DNA from: Sternotherus odoratus
Taxonomy: Eukaryota; Chordata; Testudines; Kinosternidae
DNA length: 64,000 nt
Direction: 5' to 3'
Assembly (NCBI GenBank): GCA_032164245.1
Contig: JAVMKO010000003.1
Span: 71,308,390-71,372,389, forward strand
The position numbers and the translations under genes are program-made. Below the pieces are notes generated by a model that was not told the DNA's origin, ran no database searches, and was given only the letters and a program-made list of their open reading frames with translations. Shown here piece after piece: positions 48,895-60,550 of this stretch (positions are counted from its first letter, which is position 1; each line of letters opens with the position of its first letter).

Positions 48895-49140
48895 TTACTT
48901 GGGTAGTGGGGTTAAGTTCTTTTAGCTTTTCTGCTGTGATTGATCATCTCCTGCCATTTTGTTGTTTTTCAGCTTCTTTATTGCTGCCTGTATTGCTGAC
49001 ATCTCTGTTGCATCAATATTAATGCCAAGTAGATTATGTTCATGTTTCATCAATATCCAGAGTTTGAGTTTGGAGCTGAGTTTGTTGAGGACTTGTCTGA
49101 AATGCTCTGCCCATCTCTGACTACTGCAGTTTGAATCACG
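48895..49140 (-). mobile_element. RTE-like LINE inverted 5' part, second copy
   Basis: This is collinear with 17930-18180 in gene A intron 3 (TTTTGTTGTTTTTCAGCTTC and GAAATGCTCTGCCCATCT), in the same inverted orientation. Confidence 0.65.
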
Positions 49141-49314
49141 TTGTCTCAGAGCACTGTGCGTTTTTCTTCAGTTCCAATCTCTATCTCACCTCCCCCTGCC
49201 AGCACCTCAAATCTGTTCCATAGTTCACACTGGAATTTCTCCCAGCACACTTTTGTTTTCAGTTTTATATTATTGATTTTCTTTTGCCACTTTCTGTTTA
49301 AGGTTGGTCTTTCT

Positions 49315-49607
49315 CAGGGCAGGTCTACACTACAAACTTGCTTCAGTGCAGCTGCACCGCTGTAGCATTTCTGGTGAAGACGCTCTAAGCCAACTCAAGG
49401 GACCTCTCCCATTGGTTTAAGAACTCCACCTCATGAGAGGCAGTAGCTATATCAACAGGGGAAGCCTTCCTGTCAACATAGTGCTGTCTATGGGGGTGAG
49501 GGGAGAATTGATCTGTATGACTACATCACTCATGGGTGTGGATTTTTCACACCCCTGAGCAACGTTGTCATTCTGCAATAGGGGTGTAGTGTAGACTTTG
49601 GTTTTAA
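49315..49607. mobile_element. DNA transposon-like insertion, about 293 bp
   Basis: Ends CAGGGCAGGTCTACACTAC and GTGTAGTGTAGACTTTG are inverted repeats. The paralogous site in gene A intron 3 (about 18573) reads GGTCTTTCTCAGATTTAATT without it, giving an empty site inside the LINE. Confidence 0.75.
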
Positions 49608-49619
49608 TTTCAGTTTGGG

Positions 49620-50140
49620 AATGCAAACACTGTGGTCATTGCTGACTGCAAATGGCTAGAAGACCTAGTCTTTGCTGATAATATTGTACTACCGGTACTG
49701 AGTGACACCTCTGAAAAGTTACAAAAAAGACAACCTGGCAAAAACTGCAGGCCAAGCTGGTCTCAGAATCAGTTATGCAAAAACAAACATCCTGGAAACT
49801 CAGACATCAAGCAGTAACATCAGAGTAGAAGGCAAAAACAACAAGAAAACAGAACAGTTCATCTACATCAGCAGCACCATCCTAGACAACAGTGACATCA
49901 AGGATAGGAAAATAGGAATCCACAGCATTCACAAAACTCAACAACACAAGGGAATCTAATTAATACAGCACCAAAGCAAAACAGAATTTTCAACCCAAAC
50001 ATAGTCTCAGAGCTGGAAGTCTACTAAAATGTTACACAGAAAATTGGTACCTTTGAAAATAAGCGCCTACAAAATTTCTGGGCACTGGATGGAGAGGCCT
50101 CATCAGCAATGAATATATCTGAGAAATCACCAGCCAGCAT
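49620..50140 (+). mobile_element. RTE-like LINE downstream part, second copy
   Basis: Frames contain WLEDLVFADNIVLPVLSD (the FADD-like catalytic motif of the RT, with D to N) and later GKNNKKTEQFIYISSTI. It is homologous to 19100-19560. Confidence 0.7.
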
Positions 50141-50394
50141 CTTGTTTTCACTAGAATTAGTAAGAAATATTGGGTGTATTTGGGGCATATGCTTCAGTTG
50201 ACAACATAAGGAATCCCATATGAAGCTCTCAAGTGGAAACCAACTGGTTCAGGAAAGATGGATGCCCAAGAGAGACCTTAAGAAGGACCCTTGGCAGGGA
50301 GAACTAAATAGTTGATTGCAACACCACAGGGCAGATGAAAGTAGCAGCAAGTGACAGAGAGGAATAGAAGAGTTTCCACCCTGGGCACCAGCAT

Positions 50395-51200
50395 CAGGGC
50401 CGGCGACAGAAATTTGGGGGCCCCCTACTCTGATAGTTTGGGGCCCCCCCAACCCAGCCGGGCCCCCTCCAGCCCAGCCGACAGCGGCTGGGGGCCTCCC
50501 CAGCCCAGCCGACAGCGGCTGGGGGGCCCCCAGGCCAGCCCAGCTGGGCCCCCCCAGCCCAGCCAGCGCTCCCCCCCCAGCTGACAGCGGCTGGGGGAGG
50601 AAGTCCAGCCGCACCCCCCCCAGCCCAGCCGGCGCTCCCCCCCCCAGCTGACAGCGCCTGGGGGAGGAAGCCCAGCCGCCCCCCCCAGCCCAGCCGGCGC
50701 TCCCCCCCCCAGCTGACAGCGCCTGGGGGAGGAAGCCCAGCCGCCGCCCCCAGCCCAGCCGGCGCTCCCCCCCCCCCAGCTGACAGCACCTGGGGGAGGA
50801 AGCCCAGCCGCCTCCCCCAGCCCAGCCGGCGCTCCCCCCCCCCCCAGCTGACAGCGCCTGGGGGAGGAAGCCCAGCCCAGCCGGCGCTCCCCCCCCCAGC
50901 TGACAGCGCCTGGGGGAGGAAGCCCAGCCAGCGCTTCCCCCCAGCTGACAGCTGGCCGCAGTGGGAGTGAGAGCCCAGGAGCGGCGTGAGCCGCCCTTGC
51001 TGCTCCCCCCTCCTCCCCGCCCTTTCTCCCCCGGACTGCGCCGCTGCCGCCGGCCGGGCTCACTGCTCCTGCCGGGGACACGCGCACTCGTCCGGAGGAG
51101 AGCCGCGCCGGATGACTATGGGTAGAGCTGTACCGGGGCCCCCCTAAAGTGCGGTGCCCAGTACAGCTCTACCCGTAGTACCCCCCTGTCGCTGGCCCTG
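50395..51200. mobile_element. Non-autonomous hAT element, 806 bp, with internal tandem repeat
   Basis: Termini CAGGGCCGGCGACAG and CTGTCGCTGGCCCTG are flanked by exact ACCAGCAT duplications (50387-50394 and 51201-51208). The middle (about 50560-50940) is a 60-70-bp tandem array containing CAGCTGACAGCGCCTGGGGG. The 220-aa ORF on the minus strand is an array artefact. Confidence 0.92.
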
Positions 51201-51884
51201 ACCAGCATTGGTATGGGAAGGATGGAAATAATAAATAAAATAAAATATAAATTGAATTTATTAACTAAATCTATAAGACCAGGAATATTGTGCTGTTCTG
51301 TAGAACTCAGTGGAGTTCTGAAGAAACCATGAAGGTACTTGCTGTGGTATTTAGTCCTGGTTGACATTAAGTTCATTGGACTTTGGATGTTAGTGTGGAG
51401 GAATTTAGTTCTAGTCCTGTGATCATTAAACCCATCCTAAGCAATGAAAAATATTAAGCTACAAGTAAATGATCCAGGACAAACAAGTATAAAAATGTTG
51501 TACTAGGTTAAAGTATCATGCTGATAGTGCATTTTAGAGGTAAAAGTACAACTTGTATTAGTAAATGATTATCTGTTTGTGAAAGGGCAAAGCTTATCAT
51601 AATTCTTGATTAGAAAATTGACATGACTTGGCTTTTATCTCATGCTTAAGGTGAAAGATAAACCAGAATAAGGCTGTGAATAAAAACAGGAACTGGAGTT
51701 AAATCTCTGAGAGTCCAAATATCCCTGCAACAGCAAATAGAAAAAAGGATAAAAACAAGATGTGTGCTCAATTGATTATGCAGCTGTGATCAAGAGAGTA
51801 GTAAGGTGCAAAAATGTCAAAAGTTGAATTATTTTTCTGTTTGAGATCATCAACATTTATTTTCATTAATTTTTCCTAGTGTGA

Positions 51885-52003
51885 CCAGATGTCCCAATTT
51901 TACGGGGACAGTCCTGATATTTGGGGCTTTTTCTTATATAGGTGCCTATTACCACCTACCTCTGTCCTGATTTTTCACACTTGCTGTCTGGTCACCCTAA
52001 TTT
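51885..52003. mobile_element. Short MITE inserted before copy E2 exon 4
   Basis: Ends TGTGACCAGATGTCCC and CTGTCTGGTCACCCTA match the element at 31435-31582. It sits about 13 bp before exon 4, in the polypyrimidine/acceptor region. Confidence 0.75.
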
Positions 52004-52015
52004 TCCCCTAAAAAA

Positions 52016-52110
52016 TATTTGCTAGCTCATGGCTGGATCACATCAGAGGCTGGTACACCCACAGAGATGACTTCAATATTCTGTTCCTTACCTCTGAGGA
52101 GATGAAGGAG
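52016..52110 (+). pseudogene. Copy E2 exon 4
   Basis: 95 bp encode [19 protein letters not shown] sequence and are open, but the preceding bases are AA and the following bases are AG, so both splice sites are lost. Confidence 0.8.
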
Positions 52111-53139
52111 AGGCCATCTCTTCTACCTTTTGACTCCTTACTAATTCACAGAAGAGTGTCAACACAGGAGTTTGTGCTGATTAACTAAATCAATCTCAAA
52201 TGTTTTTTAATTACACTTAACACATGAACAATTCGAGTATCTGAGAGTACCTCTTAAGTAAACCGGGAAAAAAGCAGAAACAGTATCTCCAGTGATACCA
52301 GCAGGGAGAAAGTTGAAGAGAATATCATCAAGGCTGATAAATAAAGCAAGGAAAGTCCCTTCTTATTAAGAGGCCCAGTTCCTGAGATGTTTCCTGTTTC
52401 ATATAGCTCTAAGACAGACAGATCCCTTAGTCTAAGTAGTTACAGTATGCAGAAAGCCAGAATACTATGACAGCCTTTCTTTAAAATGCTCTTGGAAATT
52501 TTATTCTCACTCACAGAAATGAACTTAAGCTCTTTTGGTAGACCAAAAGGAAGGGTTAACTAAAAAAGAAGTTTCTAGTGGCTTATCTTGCTAGTCCCCT
52601 GCCAGTTTTTAATACTCATGAAGACTCTGACAGTGAATTAAAATCCTGCACATGACGCACTTTGATGGTCCCAGTAAGGAGAGTCAATTTCATTCCTCAG
52701 TGCTACAGCTCTGGGTTCAGTTTCCCTCCCTTCTTTAATACTCCATTGTTCAATCATTTTATTTATTTGGCTCTTTTACTTATCTCATTTGGGAAACTGT
52801 TACTTCTCAATAATGCTTATTTCAGAATTTCAGAAGCACTGCATTGAATATCTGAAATGTCTTAGAAAAACAGCTGAAATAAAAGGAGCTAGACACTAAT
52901 GGAAAAGGTATCTGGTAGCGAGGTTCAACTGGCCTGACCAGCTGAATGTCCCCAACTCATAACCTGAGGCTACAAGGTTTCATGTAAAATAGCAATGAAA
53001 AGCTAATAATATACTGTCACAACATATCAGGTCATCAGGGGAGAAAGAAAGGAGAAAATACCCCCTTTCAGTCAATGTGGCTCCGCGCCTTTGGGGTAGC
53101 AAGACGTAGCAGCCAGAGTCTATGCAACTTCCTTCGTAT

Positions 53140-53585
53140 TCAGGACAGCAAGGCCTACTGTTAGGCACAGGGAGGGGTATGTGGACCTGGGCCAGCCATA
53201 CTCCATCAGGTCCTGATCAAGGACCCTAGGGAAACAGTAGCCCTGGTTTTGGCTTCAGGTTCCTCTCTCAATAGACACGTCCTCTGGGCCACTTCCTATC
53301 TACCATTGATTCTGGATCCCGCAGCTCCTCCAGAGCAAGTGTCTTTCCATCTCCCTCATCCTCTGCGGGTGCCCAGCTTCCATAGTCTGGGGCTAGATTG
53401 GATTCCTGACAGGAGCCTGTAACATGCATCCACTCACCTCCGTCAGCCAGCCCTGACTGAACTGAGCTGCTCCCTTTTATATATTGCTTCCACCTGGAGC
53501 ATGCCAAGCAAGGACAAGAGGGCATGGTCTCCTGGACCCAAAGTGAGTAGTTAACCCTTTCTGGGCCAGTGTGGGGTTGGAACAC
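53140..53585 (-). mobile_element. LTR- or retroelement-promoter-like block (minus)
   Basis: On the minus strand, ATATATAAAAGGGAGCAGC near 53484 is a strong TATA context followed by CAGTTCAGTCAGGG. The upstream limit and coding region are not recognised. The 105-aa ORF has no known domain. Confidence 0.35.
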
Positions 53586-53989
53586 TGATCAATAATATTA
53601 TTGTATGATGTGAATATGGAGGACAAATTCAAAATTACAAACATCTTGAAATTACGTTACCAAAATATGTCTGGCAGGCAGGGCAGGGCTGAAGGTACCT
53701 GACCCTAGACAAAGGAATGTGGTTCTGCCACCCCGAAGGTACATTAAGAAACCATGGGAATGCAATTTATATAGAAGGTCAACAGGACCATCAAGCTAGC
53801 CAGTGGAGAAGATAAACACACAGCATTATAGCAGCAGGAGATTGCAGGAAATAGATCAATTTGCATTTTACAAAAACACCAGCAGGGGAAGAAATCAGCA
53901 TGGAATTTTCTTCGCCAGGAGACTCCATGTTACCTTCTTCATAGTTTATGTTGAAGGATAACCTTCAAACAAATTCATATTAAAGGTAC

Positions 53990-54480
53990 ACTGGATTATA
54001 AAAGAAAGGAGCGAAGAACCCCAAGTCATGTTTCATGTAAGAAAAAGGAACTGAGCACATTGGACTTTGTGGGATCCTGACCTAATGAGTGGTCGGCAAT
54101 CTTGCAGGAAGATGGCCTGAAGAGAGGCTGTAGCTTGTTTGGTTAAGTCTTAGTCTCTAGAACATTTTTTTTATTTGCTTATAACCATTTCTAATTCTAT
54201 CCTTTGTACTTGAACTCACTGCCGCATTGGGTGACTGAGACTAGAGTGGAACTGTTGTGTTGTAAGCCGGCAGCTGGGGTCAGAGCGCTGAACCAGGGCT
54301 GCATAGCAGACATTCAGGATACTGCACATTTGTCTGCAGGAACTTGGTGTCCAGGCTGTCAGCCACAGCCTCAGGGTACTTAAGGTACCCACATTTCCAG
54401 GACATGTAAGGACACAACCCCTGACTGGTCTGGATTGCCCCCCAGAACATGACGGTATGTAACACCTTTTCATAGCTTAG
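53990..54480 (-). mobile_element. LTR-like repeat downstream of copy D
   Basis: This is the inverted homologue of 24640-25150 behind gene A, beginning at TGTAACACC on the plus strand right side. It marks the end of the A/D duplicated segment. Confidence 0.45.
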
Positions 54481-54646
54481 AACTTGGGTACTATGGTGAT
54501 GTGCAAATACATGTAAGAAGTGAACATTTTTGCAGGTTTAAAATCTTTAATGTGCACAGAATGATGGATTTTTATAAACACTGGAGACAAAAATGTGTTT
54601 TCATTCTCTTTAGTGCACTTTCATCTCTTTCCAACTGGAAATCAAG

Positions 54647-54771
54647 CTACACATGGTCATTAATATCCCAGCTGAACGTGGAAGTCAGGTCTTTCATTTT
54701 CTCCTTAAAAACATTGTCAAACCTTTCGCTCTGTGCCACAGTCATTGTGTTCTTCCAGTCTCCAACGATCC
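54647..54771 (-). pseudogene. Copy D exon 6 (intact)
   Basis: It encodes [18 protein letters not shown] to WDINDHV with TAG, differing from gene A by only the last residues. This confirms TAG as the ancestral stop. Confidence 0.9.
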
Positions 54772-55810
54772 CTGGGGCGGGAGACACAGAAGAGGAATTG
54801 GTGGTTAGATGCTCTGCTGCCACTTGGAAGTGTTATTAGAATTTGAATATCACTTGTGCAGGTAAGAGGCTGCGAGTGCTGCTAGTTGTGTGCAGTTCCT
54901 TTTCTCCTCAGTTCCTTCTCTCTCATCTCCCCAGAACATAGCTCCCTGGGGCTTTGGAGACAACGTCACTCATTCTGTTTTAGGAACTAGTGGTTTTATA
55001 CATCTCCGTTATCATCTGCCTGTATTGATTTATTTCACTGAAAATTTTAGAAGAAAAGGAAGAAGTTACTATTGTGGGAAATATGAGCTTCTCTGAACAC
55101 CCATTTCAGGCAATGCTGTACTTAACACTACAAAGTGGTTCTCTACCTTTTCCATATCACAGTGCCCACAACCATCTAGCTGGGTCCCCCTCCTACTCAG
55201 TGGTATAAGAAGACCACAAACCCCTGACACCTATTCACCACTTGCCTACGTAAGGGCTACAACATGAAAAATACCCCTCTACTCTCAGCCACAAGAATTG
55301 GACCTTAGATTTTATTTCCTTGGCTAATTTCATATTCTAAATAACCCCTGGAAGCTGTAGAGACAAAATCAGATCTGATGCCCACCACATGTGAAGTTTC
55401 TCACAAGCACTAGAGGGAAATGCTTTCACTTTTCTCTAATGTTCATGTTTTAATTTCTTGAAAACGACCCTTCCCTTTTACAAGTGGCACAAAATGAATG
55501 TTACCCTCCAAGAGAGCTTATTGAACATTTTCATTTTTAAATTAGATTGACACTTTTTATCACAGATCAAAAGAAAGCTGCACTGGTTTGCTCAGCAAAC
55601 ATTTAAGTTATTGCATTGAGCAAAGTGGTGCAGCCCTCTTTTAAACTGTGAGAAGTGGTGCCTGACGCATTGTTACTTAGTGCCCCAAAGCCAATTGTTT
55701 CCTGGGGACAGAAAGTTGGGATTGGAAGTCCTAGGCACCGAGCTTCAACACGTCCTATGCCAGGATCTGCAGGATTAAATATTTGTTATATTTGGCTGCT
55801 TCTGCCTTAC

Positions 55811-55991
55811 CTTTGCGAATAAAATGTCCTTTGCCTCATTCCAGGACATTGCCTATCATGGACTCATAGTTTGCCCTGGGATCAGTTTTCATTTTATCAG
55901 ATGTCGCCTTTTCCACAACAGTGTCCAGCTCTTTTTCATTTAGCTGCTTTCGTAAGAATTTTCAGATTTTCAGCACAGCGCCTCTGAGATC
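55811..55991 (-). pseudogene. Copy D exon 5 (two stops)
   Basis: It retains the full 181 bp with AG/GT borders but carries stops after LKI and after NVLE. Confidence 0.9.
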
Positions 55992-56289
55992 CTAAAATGA
56001 ACATTAGTTCAAAGTAACAGTTTCCTAAAGTAGGAAAATAAAAGAACTAATTCAATAAAATGATAGAGTAAAGGATAAAGAGATACTTAAATAAAGTAAA
56101 CTGAGCATAAATACATAGCACTAAAGCAGGGGTCTCCAAACTTTTCAGCCCGAGGGCCGCATTAGCTATCAAATAGCAGTTCGGGGGCCGACAACACACT
56201 CGAGGTCCAAATAAAAAAGAATCAAAACATGGATGTTGTTTTTAATTATTTATTTAATATTATTTTATTCAGTTATTATTTAATAACAC

Positions 56290-56530
56290 ATTGATACACT
56301 ACACCTGAACACTACACATGAACACTACACATGAACACATGAACACTACACATGAACGCTACACATGAACACATGAACACTACACATGAACACATGAACA
56401 CTACACATGAACACTACACACGAACACCACACATGAACACCTGTTCACTACACATGAACATTACACATGAACACCACACATGAACACCTGTTCACTACAC
56501 ATGAACATTACACATGAACACTACACATCA
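56290..56530. repeat. ACTACACATGAAC minisatellite
   Basis: About 20 imperfect units of 10-13 bp lie inside the hAT element. The copy at 63350-63650 has a different unit number. Confidence 0.9.
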
Positions 56531-56537
56531 ACCCCCC

Positions 56538-57000
56538 AACTGACCCACCCAGCCAGGTCTCTCCCCCCAAAACCTCCTTTCCTCCAACCCCCCTCCCCCA
56601 AATGACCCACCCAGCCAGGTCTCTCACCCCAAAACCTCCTTCCCTCCCACCCACCCCCCAACTGACCCACCCAGCCAGGTCTCTCACCCCAAAACCTCCT
56701 TTCCTCCAACCCCCCCCCCAAAATGACCCACCCAGCCCGGTCTCTCACCCCAAAACCTCCTTTCCTCCAACCCCCCCCCAAATGACCCACCCAGCCAGGT
56801 CTCTCACCCCAAAACCTCCTTTCCTCCAACCCCCCCCCAAATGACCCACCCAGCCAGGTCTCTCACCCCAAAACCTCCTTTCCTCCAACCCCCCCCCCCA
56901 AATGACCCACCCAGCCAGGTCTCTCACCCCAAAACCTCCTTCCCTCCCACCCACCCCCCAACTGACCCACCCAGCCCGGTCTCTCCCCCCCCCAACTGAC
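56538..57000. repeat. C-rich tandem array, about 60-bp unit
   Basis: Units of TGACCCACCCAGCCAGGTCT plus CACCCCAAAACCTCC repeat about eight times. Unit length near a multiple of three keeps frames open on both strands, creating spurious ORFs. Confidence 0.9.
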
Positions 57001-57699
57001 CCGCTCAACCTGGTCTCTCCCCACAGACCGGTTCGCCGCCTGGCAGTGGGTGGCTCCTTGTTTCGCCCCCTGTACCTGCGTGGCGGTGCGGTGCGTCCCG
57101 GCCCCAGCTCTGAGCTGTCCCTGGCCGGCGGCGGCAGCCGAGCACGCGGCGCGTCCCGGCCGGTGGCGGCAGCCGAGCACGCGGCGCGTCCCGGCCCCGC
57201 GGCGGCAGCCGAGCACGCGGCGGGTCCCGGCCCCGCAGCTGGCGGCCCGCGCGGCGCTACCAGGCCCCAGCGCGGAGCCGTCCCAGCGAAAAGCTCAAAA
57301 GAGCCAAAAATTCCAAAGAGCCAAAAAGATCTCCACGGGCCGGATGAGAGGGCCTCGCGGGCCGCATCCGGCCCGCGGGCCGTAGTTTGGAGACTCCTGC
57401 ACTAAAGAATAAAGGTGACTTCTTATTTGGGAAGTCACCTTACTACACTACTTCACAAGCAAGATTTTAATTCACTGTAAGAGGCTACGGGAGCATTAAA
57501 AACTGGCAGGTGTGTAGCAAGTTAAGCAGTTACAAATACCTTCATCATTAGCCAACCCATCCTCATGGCCTAATCAAGAAAGAAAAGATTCATTTCTGTG
57601 ACTGTGATTACAACTGCTAGCACCATGTAAGACAATGGTTGTCATAATTTTCTGGTTCTCTTTATTTTGGTCTATCTGTGGCAACCTATTTTGGAATCA

Positions 57700-58425
57700 G
57701 AAGGACCCCTGTTGTGTCCAGTTCTGGAGTCCACAATTCAAGAAAGATGTTGATTAACTGGAGAGGGTTTGGTGAAAAGTCACAAAAATGATTAAAACAT
57801 TAGAAACATGCCTTACAGTGACAGACTCAGTGTATCAATGGCTATTAGCTGGGATGGGTAGGGATGGTGTCCCTAACCTCTGTTTGCCAGAAGCTGGGGA
57901 TAAGTGATAGGGAATGGATGACTTGATGATTACCTGTTCTCTTCGTTCCCTCTGGGGCACCTGGCATTGGGCACTGTCGGACAACAGGACACTGGGCTAG
58001 ATGGACCTTTAGTCTGACCCAGTATGGTCATTCTTAGGTACTTATTTAATTTAAGAAAGAGAAGGTTAAGAAGTCACTTGATTACAGTCTATACCTACCT
58101 ACATAGGGAACAAATATTTATCAACAGACTCTTTGGTCTAGCAAAAAAAAAATGTAACACAATCCAAGGGCTGGAAGTTCAAGCTACAGAAGTTCACACT
58201 GGAAATAAGGTTTACATTTTTAACAGTGAGGGTAATTAACCACTGGAACAATATAACAGGGAGTCATGGTGGATTCTCCATCACTGACAATTTTCAAATC
58301 AAGATTGGATATTTTTAAAAAGATCTTCTCTAGAAATTATTTTGGGGAAGTTCTGCATTCCGTGTCATACGGGAGGTGAGACAAGGTGATCACAATGGTC
58401 CCTTCTGGCCTTGGAATCTATGAAT
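57700..58425 (+). mobile_element. CR1 LINE fragment in copy D
   Basis: This is the inverted counterpart of 22250-22840 in gene A intron 4, with TGGGCTAGATGGACCTTTAG and CTGACCCAGTATGGTCATTC. It retains a longer 5' part (GTCCAGTTCTGGAGTCCAC). Confidence 0.75.
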
Positions 58426-59165
58426 ATATAGATCAGGAGTTGGAGCTGTTAAAGGGAAGGGTCTTTCCTCGCTTTGTTAATCAGTTTTGCTGCTACTATC
58501 AATATGCTTCGGGGTGAAGTCAGCAGAGAGGATTCTGCTGCATCTCAACCTATTTAGCTAAGAGGTGCTCTCAGATACTCCAGACCTTGTTTATAAACTG
58601 ACTAATATCAATTTCAAATGGATTTAGTTCAAGCAGAACAAACCCATGTATGGACACTCAAAGTAGTTTAAACCTGACTTGTGCTAAGCTATGTGAAATT
58701 GTTAAGGAGTCAAAATCTGAGCTGGTAGAAAAGTGAAAAACTATCATCTAAAAAAAATTAAATTTTGAAGAGTTCTGTAGTTTTCCAATATTTCACATAG
58801 ATATCTTTTTGAAAACATCAGACTAGTTATTAAAATATTTTATTAACCAAAACCTAGTTTTGAATGGACATTGCAATAAAATAGCATTTTTCACAAAAAA
58901 TTGCAAGAATATCTTCAAGTTTGCAAAAAATGCCATTTTGACAAAACATCTTTAGCTCTAAAAGCAGTGTGAGAAGTTCTAAAACGCTCTCCTTTCCCTT
59001 TAGGATGCCTCGTGGGATGGGTTGTGTAGCTGCCACCCCGATATGCTGGAAAGGAAATGAAGTAGAGCAAGATTACTATCTTTTCTAACTGTGCTCACAT
59101 CCAGCAGATCTTCTTCACCAAGAAGCAAATAATGCCTCTTGTGACTAAGTGAATTGGGCTCTGTA

Positions 59166-60210
59166 AGGGTCGCGTCGGCGGGGCGCGGCCCCCTTCCGCC
59201 GGTCCGGCGGGAAAATCCTTGCTCCTGTACGCGGTCGGTGACCCTGAGGGGAATTAGCGGGGTCGTGCGTCCTAACCCCCACCGCTCGTAGGGCGGGAGT
59301 CGCAGTGGCCCGGGGCTCAGGCCCTCTGGTGGGCCAATCAAGAGTCCCTGGGGTTGGGCTCAGGCCCTCTGGTGGGGCCGCTCACGAGTCCCTGGGTTTG
59401 GGGCTCAGGCCCCCTGGTGGGCCAATCAAGAGTCACGGGGTTCGGGGCTCAGGCCCTCTGGTGGGGCCGCTTACGAGTCCCTGGGTTCGGGGCTCAGGCC
59501 CCCTGGTGGGGCCGCTCAAGAGTCCCTGGGTTCGGGGCTCAGGCCCCCTGGTGGGGCCGCTCAAGAGTCCCTGGGTTCAGGGCTCAGGCCCCCTGGTGGG
59601 GCCGCTCAAGAGTCCTGGGGTTCGGGGCTCAGGCCCCCTTGTGGGGCCGCTCAAGAGTCCCGGGGTTCGGGCCAGGCCCTCTGGTGGGGCCGCTCAAGAG
59701 TCCCGGGGTTCGGGCTCAGGTTCTCTGGTGGGGCCGCTCAAGAGTCCCGGGGTTCGGGTTCAGGCCCTCTGGTGGGGCCGCTCAAGAGTCCCGGGGTTCG
59801 GGCTCAGGCCCTCTGGTGGGGCCGCTCAAGAGTCCCTGGATTCGGGGCTCAGGCCCTCTGGTGGGGCCGCTCAAGAGTTCAGACACGGAGTTCAGGCCCC
59901 TCAGCAGGGGCCAAGCAATAGTTCAGGACGGGCAGGTCAGGTGTCGGGGTGGGGGAGACTGCCACCCACCAGTGGGGTGGCAGGGGGGGCGCAGGCCCAC
60001 CCACTTCCACTGCGCCCCAGCCCGGGGCCCTGGCAGCAAGAGCTTTGCTGCTGTCAGTGGGGTTCCTGGCCGAAACACACTGACATCGGCTCGGGGCCTT
60101 CCCCCGGGCTGCTTCCGGACTCCCTTCCCTGGGTACCTGGGCTGTCGCGGGGTCCTCCCCGGAGTCTAGGGTCATGGGCTCCTCCGGGTCGCTGTCCGGC
60201 GGCAGGTCAA
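59166..60210. repeat. GC-rich insertion with 45-bp VNTR
   Basis: About 13 units of GGTTCGGGGCTCAGGCCC plus CTGGTGGGGCCGCTCAAGAG lie at about 59315-59880, flanked by GC-rich non-repeated sequence. The 45-bp period is fifteen codons, which keeps ORFs of 304 and 271 aa open in two frames. Compared with genes A and E1, the insertion replaced about 17 bp of intron. It starts TGTAAGGG and ends GGTCA, reminiscent of LTR ends, but no duplication was found. Confidence 0.8.
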
Positions 60211-60453
60211 TGGAGTTAAGCGGCTAACTTACTTTGGTGCTTCTGATTCTTCCACCCTTACTCTCTCCGAGAAGTACTTTTTCAAGTACTTGCACTGAAA
60301 TCAATGAGATCAATGTACCTTACTCTGTGAAATCAACAAGACACTTCACAGAGTAAAGTACAGCTCAATGAGAGTAAAGGTGGCAAAATCAGACTGAAAA
60401 ACAGTATTTTATTTACTGTTTCGTTCAGATATAAAGTGATTGGCTGCTCTCAC

Positions 60454-60550
60454 CTTCTTCATCTCCTCAAAAAGATAAGGAAGAGAATATTGAAGTCATC
60501 CCTGTGGCTGTACCAGACTCTGATGTGATCTAACCAGGAGCCATCCAGTA
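60454..60550 (-). pseudogene. Copy D exon 4 (frameshifted)
   Basis: 97 bp instead of 95, with two extra bases in CTTATCTTTTTGAGG. RGWY is also changed to RVWY. Confidence 0.88.

Larger units (their letters stand above)
46871..52905 (+). pseudogene. SULT3A1-like copy E2: damaged exons 3, 4 and 5
   Basis: Exon 3 is split: GTTATTTACATAGTCAAAAACC (47833-47855) is separated by about 100 bp of unrelated sequence from the second half (about 47959-48017), which also contains a stop. The acceptor is AAG in ACAAG rather than a pyrimidine-rich CAG. Exon 4 (52016-52110) is open but lacks AG before it and GT after it. Exon 5 (52826-52905) is truncated and carries stops. Intron 3 holds the same inverted RTE LINE as gene A. 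It is a clear pseudogene of the A subgroup. Confidence 0.85.
56127..57399. mobile_element. Non-autonomous hAT element, 1273 bp
   Basis: Termini CAGGGGTCTCCAAACTTTT and GTTTGGAGACTCCTG are flanked by exact CACTAAAG duplications (56119-56126 and 57400-57407). Interior order: AT-rich segment, ACTACACATGAAC minisatellite, about 60-bp C-rich tandem array, GC-rich segment rich in CGGCGG words. No transposase. A second copy starts at 63177. Confidence 0.95.

Noticed and set aside
50249..51087. Minus-strand ORFs up to 220 aa rich in Gly, Ala and Pro
   Set aside because: They lie wholly inside the 806-bp hAT element and follow its GC-rich tandem array in several frames at once.
53268..53585. Minus-strand ORF of 105 aa downstream of a TATA-like sequence
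   Set aside because: No recognised domain; it is better explained as part of an LTR- or retroelement-like repeat.
56521..57405. ORFs of 80-167 aa with repeated GERPGWVGHLG-like or PARSLTPKPP-like units
   Set aside because: They come from the C-rich tandem array of the hAT element and recur in the second copy at 63.6-64.0 kb.
59305..60219. ORFs of 304 and 271 aa on the plus strand
   Set aside because: They overlap in two frames and are produced by a 45-bp tandem repeat whose length is a multiple of three. No start context, domain or splice evidence supports a gene.
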